The notes: generated by a model not told the origin, from the sequence alone. A DNA stretch of 64,000 bases from Semisulcospira habei (GCA_036245525.1 BTPG01000008.1:32211823-32275822), one strand, 5' to 3'. Positions 21,488 to 31,866 are shown, counted from the stretch's first letter. Numbers and translations: made by a program.

Positions 21488-21796
21488 TACGGGGGCCGAA
21501 AAATCAAACAGAGAGAGGAGGGGAGGAGTAGTTGACAGACCTAGCTTCCAAGGGCCAAAGAATCAAACAACGGGGAGAGAGGGGGGAGGGGGGAGTCGAC
21601 GGACCTTGCTGCCAGGGGTCGCAAAATTCAAACAACCGAGGGGGGGGGGGGGTTCAGAACGACAGACCTTGCTTTCGGGGTGCCAAAAATCAAACAGCGA
21701 GGAGTGCAAGAGGGGAGGGGGGGGGGGCGATGCGATAGACCTTGCTTCCAAGGACCGAATGAACAAATTAGAGAGGGGGGTGGGGGGGGGGGGGTT
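21488..21796 (+). repeat. G-rich minisatellite, about five units
   Basis: Units of roughly 60-73 bp begin near 21538, 21600, 21664 and 21737 with GACCTTGCTTCC-like sequence, continue with a CAAA-ATCAAACA core and end in a long G/A purine run. A partial unit precedes them at 21490. G runs of 7-13 make the + strand prone to form G-quadruplexes. The open frame through it is a by-product of composition. Confidence 0.75.
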
Positions 21797-21899
21797 CCCA
21801 AACACCCCAAAAAGGGACTTTGTTATAGCATTTTTACAAATTTGGGCTGAACTCCCCTGCCCCAACCTGGATCCAACCCTGCACCCCCTTCCCCACCCT

Positions 21900-22505
21900 T
21901 GACCTCTGCAATGAGTTGAGTAAATTCGAATGCACAGAAAGGTCTTATCAGCTACCTTTGTGCCAAGTTTGATTGGAAAAATTTGCAAAAATGTTGCCAA
22001 TACCTAAAATTTTATCACACATTGGCATTTTACACACATTTGCCAGCCTGTGATTCTTGACTTTTCCGAAGCGTTCTCCAAAACAGTATGCTTAGATAGG
22101 TCTTCCCATCAGGTATCTCTGTAGCAAGTTTGGGCTTAAAGTTGTTTTTGAAAAAAATAACATCTTTTGTCAAAATGTGGCTATTTTGAACCTATTTCCT
22201 GAGCCGGCTCTTGTGACCCTTGACCTTACCGAGGGATCAACCAAATTAGTAGGCATGGAAAGGTCTTACCCTCAGCTATCTTTGGGTTTGAAGTTGTGAA
22301 TAGTATTTCAGAAAGAAAAAGAATGTCAAAATATAGCTATTTTTGACCTATTTCCTGAGCCCCTGTGATCTTGACCTTTGTGAGAGGTCACTCAAATTGG
22401 ATTGTTTAGAAAGGCCTCGCCACAAATTATCCTTGGGCCAAGTTTGAAGAATGTGGCTTGAAAAGTCTCCGAGAAAATGCCAACGTTAAAGTTTACGATG
22501 GACAG
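21900..22505 (+). repeat. TGACC-rich repeat block, copy 2
   Basis: Direct counterpart of 20030-20615 with the same order of phrases, such as GGCATTTTACACACATTTGC, GGATCAACCAAATTAGTA and GTCTCCGAGAAAATGCCAA. It ends at a CA tract that begins the next element. Confidence 0.7.
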
Positions 22506-22529
22506 CAAACTACACCACACACACATACA

Positions 22530-24688
22530 CACACACACATGGACACAAAACCCTCAGAGTGGGTTACGTACCATTTTATGTGAAAATGGGTTCCCATATT
22601 TCTATTTATTCTAGGGCTCTGGAGTTGATGCGAATGTTTAGAACTCACCTTATAACTAAGCTCTACAACTGAAAATAAAATAGACATTTTCTAGAAACAG
22701 AGCCACTGGATGGAGAAAAAATGGGTTTCTACCCAAAAAGTGGGTGCCTCTCACACAAAACTGGCAAAACAGTGAAAATACCTAACTAATGATACCTTTG
22801 GTTGATTTTATTATTATGATTGTTTGGGTGGGGTTGTGAGGGGGTTGGGAGGGGCGGGGGAGAGGTGGGGGGGGGGGAGAAGGGTCATCACTTTTGGTTT
22901 ATAGAGCTGCTCAATGTGCTCTTATGAATGAAAGATTTTCATTATCAGTGGAATCAGTAGGTCATTTCAGAGGCGCGCACTGAGTTGCACGTCGAACCAC
23001 TCACAAATACTCATATGGAGTGCACCAGATGGATCCAGTTGGCCAAGTCCCACATTCCACACTATAGGACAGCTAAGACTGAAAAGCAATCGCGGCATTT
23101 ATGGCGCGGTACAAGGTTTAAAACTAAGAAAATGTTGTTTTTAGAAGCGTATCGGGCAAAAGTTTTTATCAAAACTGTTTTAAAACCTTTTTTAACTCAA
23201 CTTTTCTTAATGTTAAAAATGTTTTATTGTACATTGCTTAACGTCCTGACAGCAACAAGGCTTTCTCAGGACGTGCCTGCACTGCTTGTGAAAAAAAACA
23301 ACAACAATTAAACAGACCATTGAATGTATGTCGCCAGCCGTTCAAATACATTAAATAAACCTAACACATGGGGCCTAAATAAAGCTAAGACCATTTAGCA
23401 ACACACATCCAATATCAAGAGCTACAGGCAGTGCAGACAGTAGGGAGAGTTTTAAAAAGGCAAATACAGGTGAATGGACAAAGGGCCGACAGAGACACAT
23501 GCCCCAGAATAGAGAGAAAAACCCACCCTGTGGGGCTGACCAGGGTGCCCGTGGGAAATAAAAAGTAGTTAACCCCACCCAAGTCCCCCAGGGCAGACCC
23601 GGGTGGGGTTAAAAGTGTTTTAATTTACAAGCGTGTCGTAACTGTTATGCATCTATTCCAATGTATAGTGCTGGATATTTTTCCCATCCTCGCCTTCTCT
23701 CTTCGCTCAACACTCGACTTTCCAGTCCTTCTCTCAAACACCCCCAACCGGGTCTGCTCTCAACACTCGACTTTCCAGTCCTTCCCTCAAACACCCCCAA
23801 CCGGGTCTGCCCTGGGGGACTTGGGTGGGGTTGGCTACTTTTTAGTTCCCAGGGTCAGCCCCACAGGGTGGGTTTTTCTCTATATTCCGGGGGCATGTGT
23901 TTCTGTCTACCTTTGGTCGATTCACCTGCATTTTCCTTTTTTAAACTCTCCCTACTGTCTGCGCTGCCTTTGGCTCTTGATATTGGATGTGTATTGCTAA
24001 ATGGTCTTAGCTTTATTTAGGCCCCATGTCATAGGTTTTATTTAACGTATTGGACCGGCTGGCGACATACATTCAATATTCTGTTTAGTTTTTGTCACTA
24101 GCAGTGCAGGCACGTCCTGAGAAAGTCTTGTTGCTGTCGGGACGTTAAGCAATGTACAATCAATCAACCTTCCTTCAAACGGACAGCATTCACACAAATA
24201 ATACTTTACTATTACATCCGAAAATGGCTCATCCAAGCCTGCACTCTTTTAACTGCACTAAACGACTGACTGCAGCAGACGATGCATGTAACGACGCTGA
24301 CTCTGTGACGTCATTTGCATTTAATCAATTTGTACATACCATCCAAAAGGAGATGCGGCATTGATAACATCGACAAACCTACAAAATAAAGCAACAGGTT
24401 GAACCAAAAGGTCGGTCAGGACAAAAGACTCGCCCAAAGTCTATACGTCCTCTCTTACAATGCACACTAATACAATCACTTCACTTCATAGCAACCGGCG
24501 CATGAGAATACATATGCTAAGTCTCAAATTTATCACTAGACATGACCTCCGACAACATCACCCTGGAAGCATAACACACTTTTTTTTTTTTTTTTTTTTA
24601 CAAAACAACCACACCCTCAAATAACAAACTTCATTTTGCAGCAACATAAACAATTTCCTCCCTCACACAAATACAATATCACCCCCCG

Positions 24689-24728
<40 letters not shown>

Positions 24729-25110
24729 ATCTCTCCCCGCCCCACTACCTTTCGTATCTCTCCGTTTAACTTCGGCTCACCGACGCAGTCAACCACCGAT
24801 CAGGTATTAAGTTATTTATAGCTGAGAAGGGTGATGTCACACATACTTGCCCATTTTACCGGTTTGTGCAAACACACACACTGCTGGGCAAGTTCAAACA
24901 CACTACCACAGTGTATTTTAAGCACAAAAGTGTGTGTAATAACCTCAAAGTGGGAAAAACTGATTTTTCTTATCTTTTATAACTTCTTAAAGCATGACAA
25001 TGCAGAAACAACCCTCAGAAAAAAATGGGTGTCTGACTTGGTCACCCAGAATTTTACACACACCCATTGTCCATAAGGATGGTAAAGACAGTCACCCATT
25101 TGAGGGGTTT
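22530..25110 (+). mobile_element. CA-bounded non-coding element, + copy
   Basis: The reverse complement of this stretch occurs at 45274-47340, in matching order from end to end: for example TAGGGCTCTGGAGTTGATGC, GGATCCAGTTGG, TGACGTCATTTGCAT and GAAACAACCCTCAGAAAAAA. In both copies each end abuts a CA/GT tract. Near both ends there are several GTGGGT or CACCCA motifs. No protein is encoded. This copy carries an extra foldback pair (23228-24159), a T run (24581-24599) and a C run (24687-24728). Its class is unknown. Confidence 0.65.
23228..24159. repeat. Foldback pair, arms of about 370 bp
   Basis: The left arm (23228-23601, from TTGTACATTGCTTAACGTCC to AGGGCAGACCCGG) is repeated in reverse complement at 23799-24159. 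The spacer between them (about 200 bp) is the parent element's own sequence, since it is present in the other copy at 46330-46460 without the arms. A 53-bp direct duplication (23707-23758 and 23759-23810) lies at the right arm's inner edge. Confidence 0.75.
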
Positions 25111-25350
<240 letters not shown>

Positions 25351-25407
25351 CTCCACCGCAAGCCATCCTAAAAAGTCTCTTCTATAAATAGACGAGACTT
25401 AGCAATG

Positions 25408-25623
25408 AGAGAGAGATAATAAGAGAATACGAAAGAATAAAATTCAATAATGCCGCACGGATCGATAAATCACGCCATTATTGATAATAAACTCATTGAC
25501 CCCCCATCACCTCCCCACCATTATCGAATCATCCTGTTGATTTTTTTTTTTTAAATGGCGATCATGATTAGTGTGGCATTATTGATTTTGATACTCTGGA
25601 ATTCTCTTATTATCTCTCTCTCT
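25408..25623. repeat. Left TIR plus inverse terminus (solo foldback)
   Basis: The stretch begins AGAGAGAGATAATAAGAGAA and ends TTCTCTTATTATCTCTCTCT. The inner halves also pair in part (AATCAATAATGCC type). It could be an internal-deletion MITE of the same family, or a doubled terminus. Confidence 0.6.
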
Positions 25624-26013
25624 AACCATTGTCTCTGACAACTCCTAATCATTCACCTGACCAAGTGGTGTCAAGTGAAACTTCATACTTATTAACAAGT
25701 TGCAACTAACTTTTAAAAACCTGCAGAAGTCACCTTTAAGTTAGTTGTCATAAGAAATTATTAATTACTTACCATAAGAACTTAGTAATTACTTACTATA
25801 AGTTCTTATAAGTTTTTACAAGAACTTGACTCCAGTCCCAAGATACTGAGACAGATTTGTCAAGATACAAGAGCAGCAAAAAAACTTTTTTTTCTCAATA
25901 GTACTCTGGTGGTGGCGCAGATGGGTCAAAGTATACAGGCCTAAGCTGTGTGAGAGGCGTGTCATCTTTCTGTGAAGTGTATGACATTATTAAACGATTA
26001 CCAAATCTGATCT

Positions 26014-26694
26014 TTATTTGCTTGAAAGTAGATTTTGAAGTTTTTCCATGGTTTCTTGTACACCAATCTGTTTTCCCCTCTCTAAAAAAGAAGCCTTTAG
26101 TTCTTCAACATTCATGGGAGATTGACTACGCATCTTACTCTGTATTTCAGATTTTTGTTTTTTGTAATTGTTCAAATCATCCTGCACTCTCTTAAATTCT
26201 TCGTCATCAATAAAATTATCTACCAAAGCTTTACTGATAATAAGTTTCATACTACTCAGCTTTGCACCGGCTAGCGTACTCAATGCTTCATGCTTCTGTA
26301 ACTTTGTATGAAATCTTTTGTTAAGGGCTTCCAAACCAAAGCATGTCACGCATGTAGCAACGCTAACACCTTCAATTGCAATTCCAATTAAACTTCCAAT
26401 TCCCATGGCAAACAGAACAATACCCCCTACAGAACATCCAGCTGAAACTGCACCAACAGCCATAGATGTGTTTTGTACAGAATTGAAAACTGTCTTATAT
26501 CATCTTTTACATCTAGAGTATTTTGCTTCTTCACTTTCCAAATATTTCAATGCTTCTGTAATATTTATTAATCGGAATGCGTCTGCCTGTAATGTTTTAT
26601 CTGATGCAATTGGCACATGTGGATCAGACGTAACAGTCTCAGTCGTTGGTAGTTGCGGATACAAGTTCACCATTTTTTTTTATTCACAAATATT
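26014..26694 (-). pseudogene. Hydrophobic/coiled-coil protein of the TIR element
   Basis: The - strand frame starts near 26672 with MVNLYPQLP, is interrupted by TGA at about 26504, and continues in the same frame as a 149-residue open part (26463-26014). Order of features: a short acidic N-terminus, a glycine-rich hydrophobic stretch of about 45 residues (SVGGIVLFAMGIGSLIGIAI) that could span a membrane, then charged helices with KLQKHEALSTLAGAKL and DDEEFKRVQDDLNNYKKQK. From memory, proteins with this layout recur in invertebrate genomes beside capsid-type genes; I cannot name a family with certainty. One stop makes it a recent pseudogene, or readthrough occurs. Confidence 0.5.
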
Positions 26695-26730
26695 TTTTTT
26701 ATTTAATCAGCGATTACATTTTGCAACTCG

Positions 26731-27120
26731 TCAAAAGTATACAATTTTCTGGCATAATAAAATGAAACAAGATCTATGTGTTCTAGTTTTATGGTAACTT
26801 AGACGAACAAAAGTTGTTTTATCTATTACTATCATTACAGCTGGGTTACTAGTTGATACGTTTATTTCAACACCTTTTCTAATAGCAATAAAAACCTTTG
26901 TTGACTCTTGCAATGTGTCATCCCATGTAAGTTTGATTCCCTGTGCAATTTCAGCCTCTTTAACAGAAGTTACAGATCTCATGATAATTTCAAATACTAG
27001 TGTCACTTCTTTAGCCATGGCAAAGTTTGCTGACATAAACACAACAGGAGTATCCGATCTTCCCCTTCTATTTGTAAGAAGATACCTCCGTTTCTCATAC
27101 TATTGTACTTTTAGTTTATC
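26731..27120 (-). pseudogene. Small unknown protein of the TIR element
   Basis: A 103-residue open part starts at 27042 (MFMSANFAMAKEVTLVFEI), and homologous-looking coding sequence seems to continue upstream (RRYLLTNRRGRSDTPVV) before a stop near 27096. It has alternating hydrophobic strands and no motif I recognise. It sits between the other two frames on the same strand with matching AT-rich codon use, which supports it being a real gene remnant. Confidence 0.35.
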
Positions 27121-27158
27121 TCTGCTAATGTTGTCTGAAGAAAAACTTGGAACAAGAC

Positions 27159-27941
27159 TCACAATCCAGAGTTAACAAATTTCCTGAATACTAAGGCACC
27201 TTCATCATCAATATATACATAAGGACTAATAAATTCAAACTTTATGCCCCAGTCAATTGTTGGTGCAGGCGTAGGCACAGGTGGCACAAGTAAAACTACC
27301 CACTTATTACCCACATGTATTAAGTTGTAGGGCACATTATTTACAGGAGTAGGAACAGTGACATCACGCAGCTGACCAAGTTTAGGAATCGGTCTGTCTG
27401 TTCCATCCTTCATGTCATCGATTACTTTCCACTTACCAAAAGAATCAAGTTCAAAGCCATACACCTCCCCCACCCCTCCTTCCTTTTCAAAATCCTGTAC
27501 GTCAGCCAAATCTTTCAACTCTGTTACAGGATACACAACTGGTATGATTCTTGACTTTGGACCAATACTCATTTTCATCAACAAAAATAAAAATGATTTA
27601 ACTTCTAACATAACACTAAAATCATGCATCAGAACTGGTTTGTCATCCTGATTAGTTACAGATAAACACAGTGATTCAAAGAAACTAGAACCTAATTTCT
27701 TAAACTGCAAATTAGGAAATCTAACAACTACACTTTCACAATAGGGGGCAGTTCCAGTCGGCACACATCTCAACAAAGTTGAAGGCTTACCATTGTGTAC
27801 ATTTTCAGTTGTGTTTAGTTCATTTAAATAAACATTTAGCACTGTGTGTACTGACAAATGAACAGGATATCTTCCAGTTATTTTATCTTTTTTTTTTTTG
27901 GTGTTAGTAGACGTCCGAATGGTGTTGATGATGATGCCCAA
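27159..27941 (-). CDS. Possible single-jelly-roll (minor capsid-like) protein
   Basis: An uninterrupted 260-codon frame. Residues 30-125 hold alternating beta-type segments: VLNVYLNELNTTEN, STLLRCVPTG, ESVVVRFPNLQFKKLG, FESLCLSVTNQDDKPVL and FSVMLEVK. This arrangement resembles single-jelly-roll minor capsid proteins of Polinton-like elements and relatives, a recognition from memory and uncertain. The C-terminal half (FGKWKVIDD, VPPVPTPAPTIDWGIKFEF) is unfamiliar. The start is uncertain: another frame upstream (LPNEDWASSSTPFGRLLTP) runs into the same run of 12 A, so an indel in that run may have moved the true start. Same strand and composition as its neighbours. Confidence 0.45.
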   Translation of the reverse strand: MGIIINTIRTSTNTKKKKDKITGRYPVHLSVHTVLNVYLNELNTTENVHNGKPSTLLRCVPTGTAPYCESVVVRFPNLQFKKLGSSFFESLCLSVTNQDDKPVLMHDFSVMLEVKSFLFLLMKMSIGPKSRIIPVVYPVTELKDLADVQDFEKEGGVGEVYGFELDSFGKWKVIDDMKDGTDRPIPKLGQLRDVTVPTPVNNVPYNLIHVGNKWVVLLVPPVPTPAPTIDWGIKFEFISPYVYIDDEGALVFRKFVNSGL

Positions 27942-28113
27942 TCTTCATTTGGAAGTGTATCTAAAAAACCAAGTAACCTTCCAAGACTAATTGAGGAGAG
28001 GTGGGGAGGTGATGGGGGGGGTCAATGAGTTTATTATCAATAATAGCGTGATTTATCGATCGGTGCGGCATTATTGAATTTGATTCTTTTGTATTCTCTT
28101 ATTATCTCTCTCT

Positions 28114-28800
28114 AATAGACCGCCAGTGAATTGTACCGTGCGTTTCCTTCGAAATTTTCAAACTATTATTAAACTGTCAGAAACTTTAGTTATTTGACGG
28201 TACAAGTCATTGAGTTTTCTTGGACGATGGTACCTGTGTGGCCAGTAGAAAACATTTATTCCCAAATCACATGTTACAAGAGGGACTACAGCAGATGTTG
28301 CGCGTAGCACAAAGATTTCCATAATCAGTTTCCTTCACTGAAAATATGGTCCTGTTTTCAGCAAACTGCAAAATATTTTTTTGGTTTTAGACCAAAATGT
28401 TACCGTTTTATTGACACACACGTAACCCGAACCCGCAAATTCACGATGAAGGATTAACTCCTATCCTGTTTGCTGCTAAGTGTAAACCCACTGATGACTC
28501 TACCAGCTTGCAAAGAATGACAGAGTCTGGATTTTTTTAATTTCTCGTCGTTTTCAGCGGCATTTGGTTCCATAATTTTGGGGGTTTAGGCCCATCGCCG
28601 CCAGCAGCAAAATATTACATCTCTCAAACTATCACAGATTCAGTACATGATGGCGTCACCTGGCTGTGGCACGCACGTGCTAATGAGGCCACCAAGAGGC
28701 ATAGATCTTCATGAACCCTCGCGACTGCGAGGGCTCATGAGGATTTGTGCTTCTTGAATTTAAGTTATGTTTACTTAGTCTCGGCAGTGAAGGGGTTTAG
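28114..28800. other. Intron end with one AGAGGCATAGATC hairpin
   Basis: At 28693-28745 a hairpin (CAAGAGGCATAGATCTTCAT and its inverse around a CGCGACTGCGAGG centre) of the family listed at 60612. It is followed by CTCGGCAGTGAAGGGG, the conserved flank of that family. The hairpin lies about 70 bp from the C1q exon. Nothing else recognised. Confidence 0.6.
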
Positions 28801-28813
28801 GTGGGCGTGTCAG

Positions 28814-29265
28814 CAACAAAGACTATCTCACTGACGTTTTCTGTGACAGCTGCAGCCAACAAGGTCGTGGCTTTCCACGCCTACCACCACTCTGATCCGT
28901 TCAACGTGGCCAGCCAGGGCACCATCGTCTACAACGCCCTGAGCATCAACATCGGCAACGGTTACGACAGTCTGTCCGGAATCTTCAGGGCGCCAGTGGC
29001 CGGTACCTACTCCTTCTTCATCAACTGCATGGCTGTGTTTGGAATGTCCGAGGAACCAAGCATCCTCGTCAACGGCGCCACAATTGCCTCGTGTCATTCC
29101 AACACACCCGGACACGGTCATCCGCACGAGCAGGGTGCTACCCAAGGGATCGCCCACCTCAACATTGGGGACAGGGTGTGGGTGAGAATCCTGGAGAACG
29201 CGCGGGATGTGAGAGGTCGTTATTGGAACACCTTCTCTGGGTTCCTTATCCGTGCTGATGTGTAG
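28814..29265 (+). CDS. Secreted C1q-domain protein, C1q-domain exon
   Basis: The frame encodes a C1q head of about 135 residues ending exactly at the stop (29263-29265). Visible hallmarks are VVAFHAYHH near the start, IVYNALSINIGNGYD, then GIFRAPVAGTYSFFI (the GxFxAPxxGxYxF signature), SILVNGATIASC, GIAHLNIGDRVWVRI and FSGFLIRADV at the end. C1q heads trimerise and bind ligands; in molluscs such secreted proteins act in innate immunity. A CAG acceptor at 28811-28813 restores the phase-1 frame from exon 1, though its pyrimidine tract is weak. Another AG at 28799-28800 would not fit exon 1 directly. No collagen part is visible, so it is of the short, C1q-like type. Confidence 0.85.
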
Positions 29266-29356
29266 ATGGTTTTCATGCAAACTGCATGTCCTCTACGATA
29301 TCCAGACCAAATCTGTAACTGCCAAGCGTGCGAGGAATGCATAAAATTGGCCTACA

Positions 29357-29362
29357 AATAAA
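29357..29362 (+). promoter_or_regulatory. Candidate polyadenylation signal of the C1q gene
   Basis: AATAAA 92 bp after the C1q stop codon. Other AATAAA-like sites occur near 29660. Confidence 0.4.
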
Positions 29363-29380
29363 TAACGAAACATGCTGTGG

Positions 29381-29421
29381 AAGGACAAGCACAAAATGTA
29401 AACTGTTTTGTGCTTGTCCTT
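29381..29421. repeat. 16-bp perfect hairpin in the C1q 3' region
   Basis: AAGGACAAGCACAAAA (29381-29396) and its inverse (29406-29421) around 9 nt. Directly after it, a 64-bp unit starting GCATGTTTCTTTCTTT occurs twice in tandem (29429 and 29493). Confidence 0.7.
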
Positions 29422-29721
29422 CTAACGCATGTTTCTTTCTTTATTGGTCATTTCTTGTTGCATTTGCTACGCTTGGCAGTCAGCTTTCAAAGCATGTTTC
29501 TTTCTTTGCTGGCCATTTCTCTGCATTTTGCACGCTTTGCGTTTAGCGTTTTTGTCTAGATGATATGTAGGTGGAAATCGGACGTCTTCATATGAGAACA
29601 CTGCATTTATAAGAGCACACAGAGAAGATGTAAGTCATTATATCCTTGGCTTATAAAAATAAAATATGCATTTAAAATGTATTTGTATTGAAATCTCAGC
29701 TGTTTCAAAGACCTAAAGATG

Positions 29722-29755
29722 TGTGTGTATGCGTCCGCGCGTTTGTGTGTGTGTG

Positions 29756-29803
<48 letters not shown>

Positions 29804-29815
29804 TGTGTGTGTGTC
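29722..29815. repeat. GT / GCGT compound microsatellite
   Basis: GT units, then about nine TGCG units, then GT. The same compound layout recurs in the tract at 45101-45273. Confidence 0.9.
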
Positions 29816-29844
29816 TTCTCCTTCTTCTTTTCGTTCGCAGTGGG

Positions 29845-30618
29845 CTATAAGGTCAGTCCAGCACCGGCGATGAATGACGTCGTTTTCTCCAGGTCTTCTC
29901 GACTGCCGTAGAGTTTGGTCTGCAGTGGAGTTGGCGACGGCCACACTTCTTTTCTTTCATCGTCCAGTAGGGGGCATCTCTGGACAATATGTTCCGCTGT
30001 TTGGTCTTCCTCACCACAGGCGCAGGTTGGTGATGGCGCCAGCTTCAGCTTTCTGTTCATGTGAGCGTTCAGTCTGTTGTGGCCGGTACGCAGTCTGATC
30101 AGGACGACTTGCTGCTCTCTGGTCATTGTGTGGTAGTCGTCTCTGTTTGACCTCGGCCTCATCAATGCCTTGAAGATTGTCTTTTGCTCACTATAGCTGA
30201 CGCTGTTTTCTTGTTGATCTTTTGTGGCTCCTTCTTTCGCCAGCTCGTCTGCCCTTTCATTTCCTGGTACCCAACAGTGGGCTGGTATCCACTGGAGAAC
30301 AACTCTTCTGGTTTGTCTGACCTTCTGCAAAGCTCAGGTCAGCTGGGGGAGTTTGTCGTTCTCGAGGTCCTGAAGGACTGAAAGGGCATCGGAGAAGAAG
30401 ACAACTTGATAGCATGGGTCTGTAGAATTCTGAACCATGAAGGCGGCCTGCATAAGTGCTTCGGTTTCTGCTTTGTAATTTGTGCAGTGTTTGCCGGTGG
30501 CTACACTGGATGTGGCTGTATGTCTCCCTTGGAACTGGATCAGGATGCCAGCACCTCCATTGGAAACGGCATTTGTTGCTGATCCATCAGTGTAGATGTG
30601 GATCCATGCCTCCTTTGG
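29845..30618 (-). pseudogene. I-like LINE RNase H domain and C-terminus
   Basis: Downstream of the reverse transcriptase the - strand reads YTDGSATNAVSNGGAGI (first Asp), NYKAETEAL (Glu), VVFFSDALSV (Asp), and WIPAHCWVPGNERADELA (last Asp), a complete RNase H active-site set. The C-terminus has a Cys-rich motif (CACGEEDQTAEHIVQRCP). Two stops (a TAA near 30618 before PKEAWIH and a TGA near 30334) break the frame. RNase H behind the reverse transcriptase marks the I superclade of LINEs. Confidence 0.8.
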
Positions 30619-31779
30619 TTACTGTTCGTCGATCAGGGCTAGGGTGAGTGCCCGTCGAACGGTGTCATCCTGACTGTCTCCTGAGGCAGCATGTGGGACA
30701 CTGGTGCAGATCTGGATGTCTGGTTTGTCCACTGCCCAAGGGTTTTCCACTTCTTTTGTGATCAGAGGTAGAGTGCTCTGTGGAAGGACTTCCCTGTACT
30801 GTCGAGAAAGTCGCATGCTCTCATGGACAAAGCTGCTTCTTTTGAGCCGGTTCTTGGTGAAGTTGCTTAGTCTGTGCTTCATGGGGTGGTCGGGCAAGCA
30901 CCTGAGCTTCTCCGCCTGTACCATGGTTTTGGCTTCTCTCCTCTGGCTGAGAGGTTGGATTGTGGTCAGCTTCTCCATTTCCTTGATTGGTGTGGATTTC
31001 ATTGCACCAGTGATGAGTCGAAGAGCCTGGTTTTGCACTCGGTCGAGGGTCTGCAGGTTCGTCTTGGCTGAGGTTGACCACGCTGTGGCGCCGTACTCGA
31101 GGTGGGACCTGGCTGTTCCCTGGTATACTGTCTTCAGTATCTTCTCGTTCGCTCCCCAGGTGGTGCCTGCCAGTTTCCTGAGTATGGTCAGCTTGCGCCG
31201 GGCCTTCCCCTCTGCCTGTGCAATGTGTGGTTTCCAGGTCTGACGTCTGTCGAAGGTGACACCAAGGTAGGTAGCTTCTTCATCCTCTCTCAGAGGGGTT
31301 ACATCAAGCTTGATGGTTCCGGCTTTCTGCTTTGGGGACAGTGTGAAGAGGGTGGTGAAGGATTTCTCCTTGTTGACGGAGATGCACCAGTCTTCTGCCC
31401 ATGCGTTCAGCTTATCTGCCGCTAGCTGCATTCTGTAGGTGGCAGTACTTGCATGCTCCTCCTTGCACCAGATCACAAGGTCATCTGCGTATAGGGCAGC
31501 TTTGATTCCCTTGGGCATCTCAGACACCAGATCGTCGATGACGAGAAGGACGCCATGACGAAGGAGGAATTTCTTGCTTTTGGTCTGGTCGACGCTGACT
31601 CTTGCCCTGCGGTTGAAGAGGTAGGAGCGTATCCACTGGATCATGTTACTGGACACGCCTTTTCTCAGCAGTTTGACAAGCAGCCCATCTTTCCAGACCT
31701 TGTCAAAAGCCTCCTGAAGATCAATCCAGGTTACAAAGACCAGCTTCTGCTCCTGGAAGGCATCTTCAACTTCCTGCGC

Positions 31780-31782
<3 letters not shown>
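30619..31782 (-). pseudogene. I-like LINE reverse transcriptase, motif-4 deletion
   Basis: The frame from the GT tract inward gives VTWIDLQEAFDKVWKDGL (catalytic Asp), WIRSYLFNRRARV, ALYADDLVIW (catalytic Asp pair) and the thumb region (YLGVTFDRRQTWKPHI, LEYGATAWSTSAKTNL). Between RHGV and VIDDLV about ten residues are missing exactly where the conserved PQG...LSPTLF block belongs, so the enzyme cannot be active. 5' truncation coincides with the GT tract at 31783. Confidence 0.85.

Positions 31783-31866
<84 letters not shown>
31783..31866. repeat. (GT)n microsatellite, target of the gypsy insertion
   Basis: About 84 bp of GT. The LTR element at 31875 begins just to its right, and the GT tract resumes at 45101 after the element ends. 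Confidence 0.95.

Larger units (their letters stand above)
25408..28113 (-). mobile_element. AT-rich TIR element with capsid-like genes (Polinton-like?)
   Basis: Terminal inverted repeats of about 130 bp start AGAGAGAGATAATAAGAGAA at 25408 and close with the inverse at 28113. They share AATAATGCCGCAC, GATAAATCACG, a TATTGATAATAAACTCATTG stretch and a C/G-run block. A further inverse terminus sits at 25623, so the left end is itself a foldback of 216 bp. Between the TIRs lie - strand frames for a possible jelly-roll protein, a small unknown protein and a hydrophobic/coiled-coil protein. AG...CT ends and long TIRs suit Polinton/Maverick elements, but no polymerase, integrase or protease is present and no 6-bp target duplication is visible. 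It would be a non-autonomous or deleted derivative. Confidence 0.55.

Noticed and set aside
21480..21902. 140-codon Gly/Arg-rich frame
   Set aside because: It crosses a G-rich minisatellite; composition alone keeps it open.
23647..24020. Frames of about 118 codons in the foldback arms
   Set aside because: The arms are non-coding repeats, and the paired arm and the sister element do not keep the frames.
27159..27941. Host gene on the - strand inside the C1q intron
   Set aside because: It lies between terminal inverted repeats with two broken partner frames of the same composition, so a mobile-element origin is more likely.
28828..29280. 150-codon - strand frame opposite the C1q exon
   Set aside because: Antisense to a clear C1q domain; no independent signal.
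29381..29421. Bacterial-type terminator or histone-type 3' stem-loop
   Set aside because: The stem is perfect, but sequence and context do not match either; it is kept only as a hairpin.
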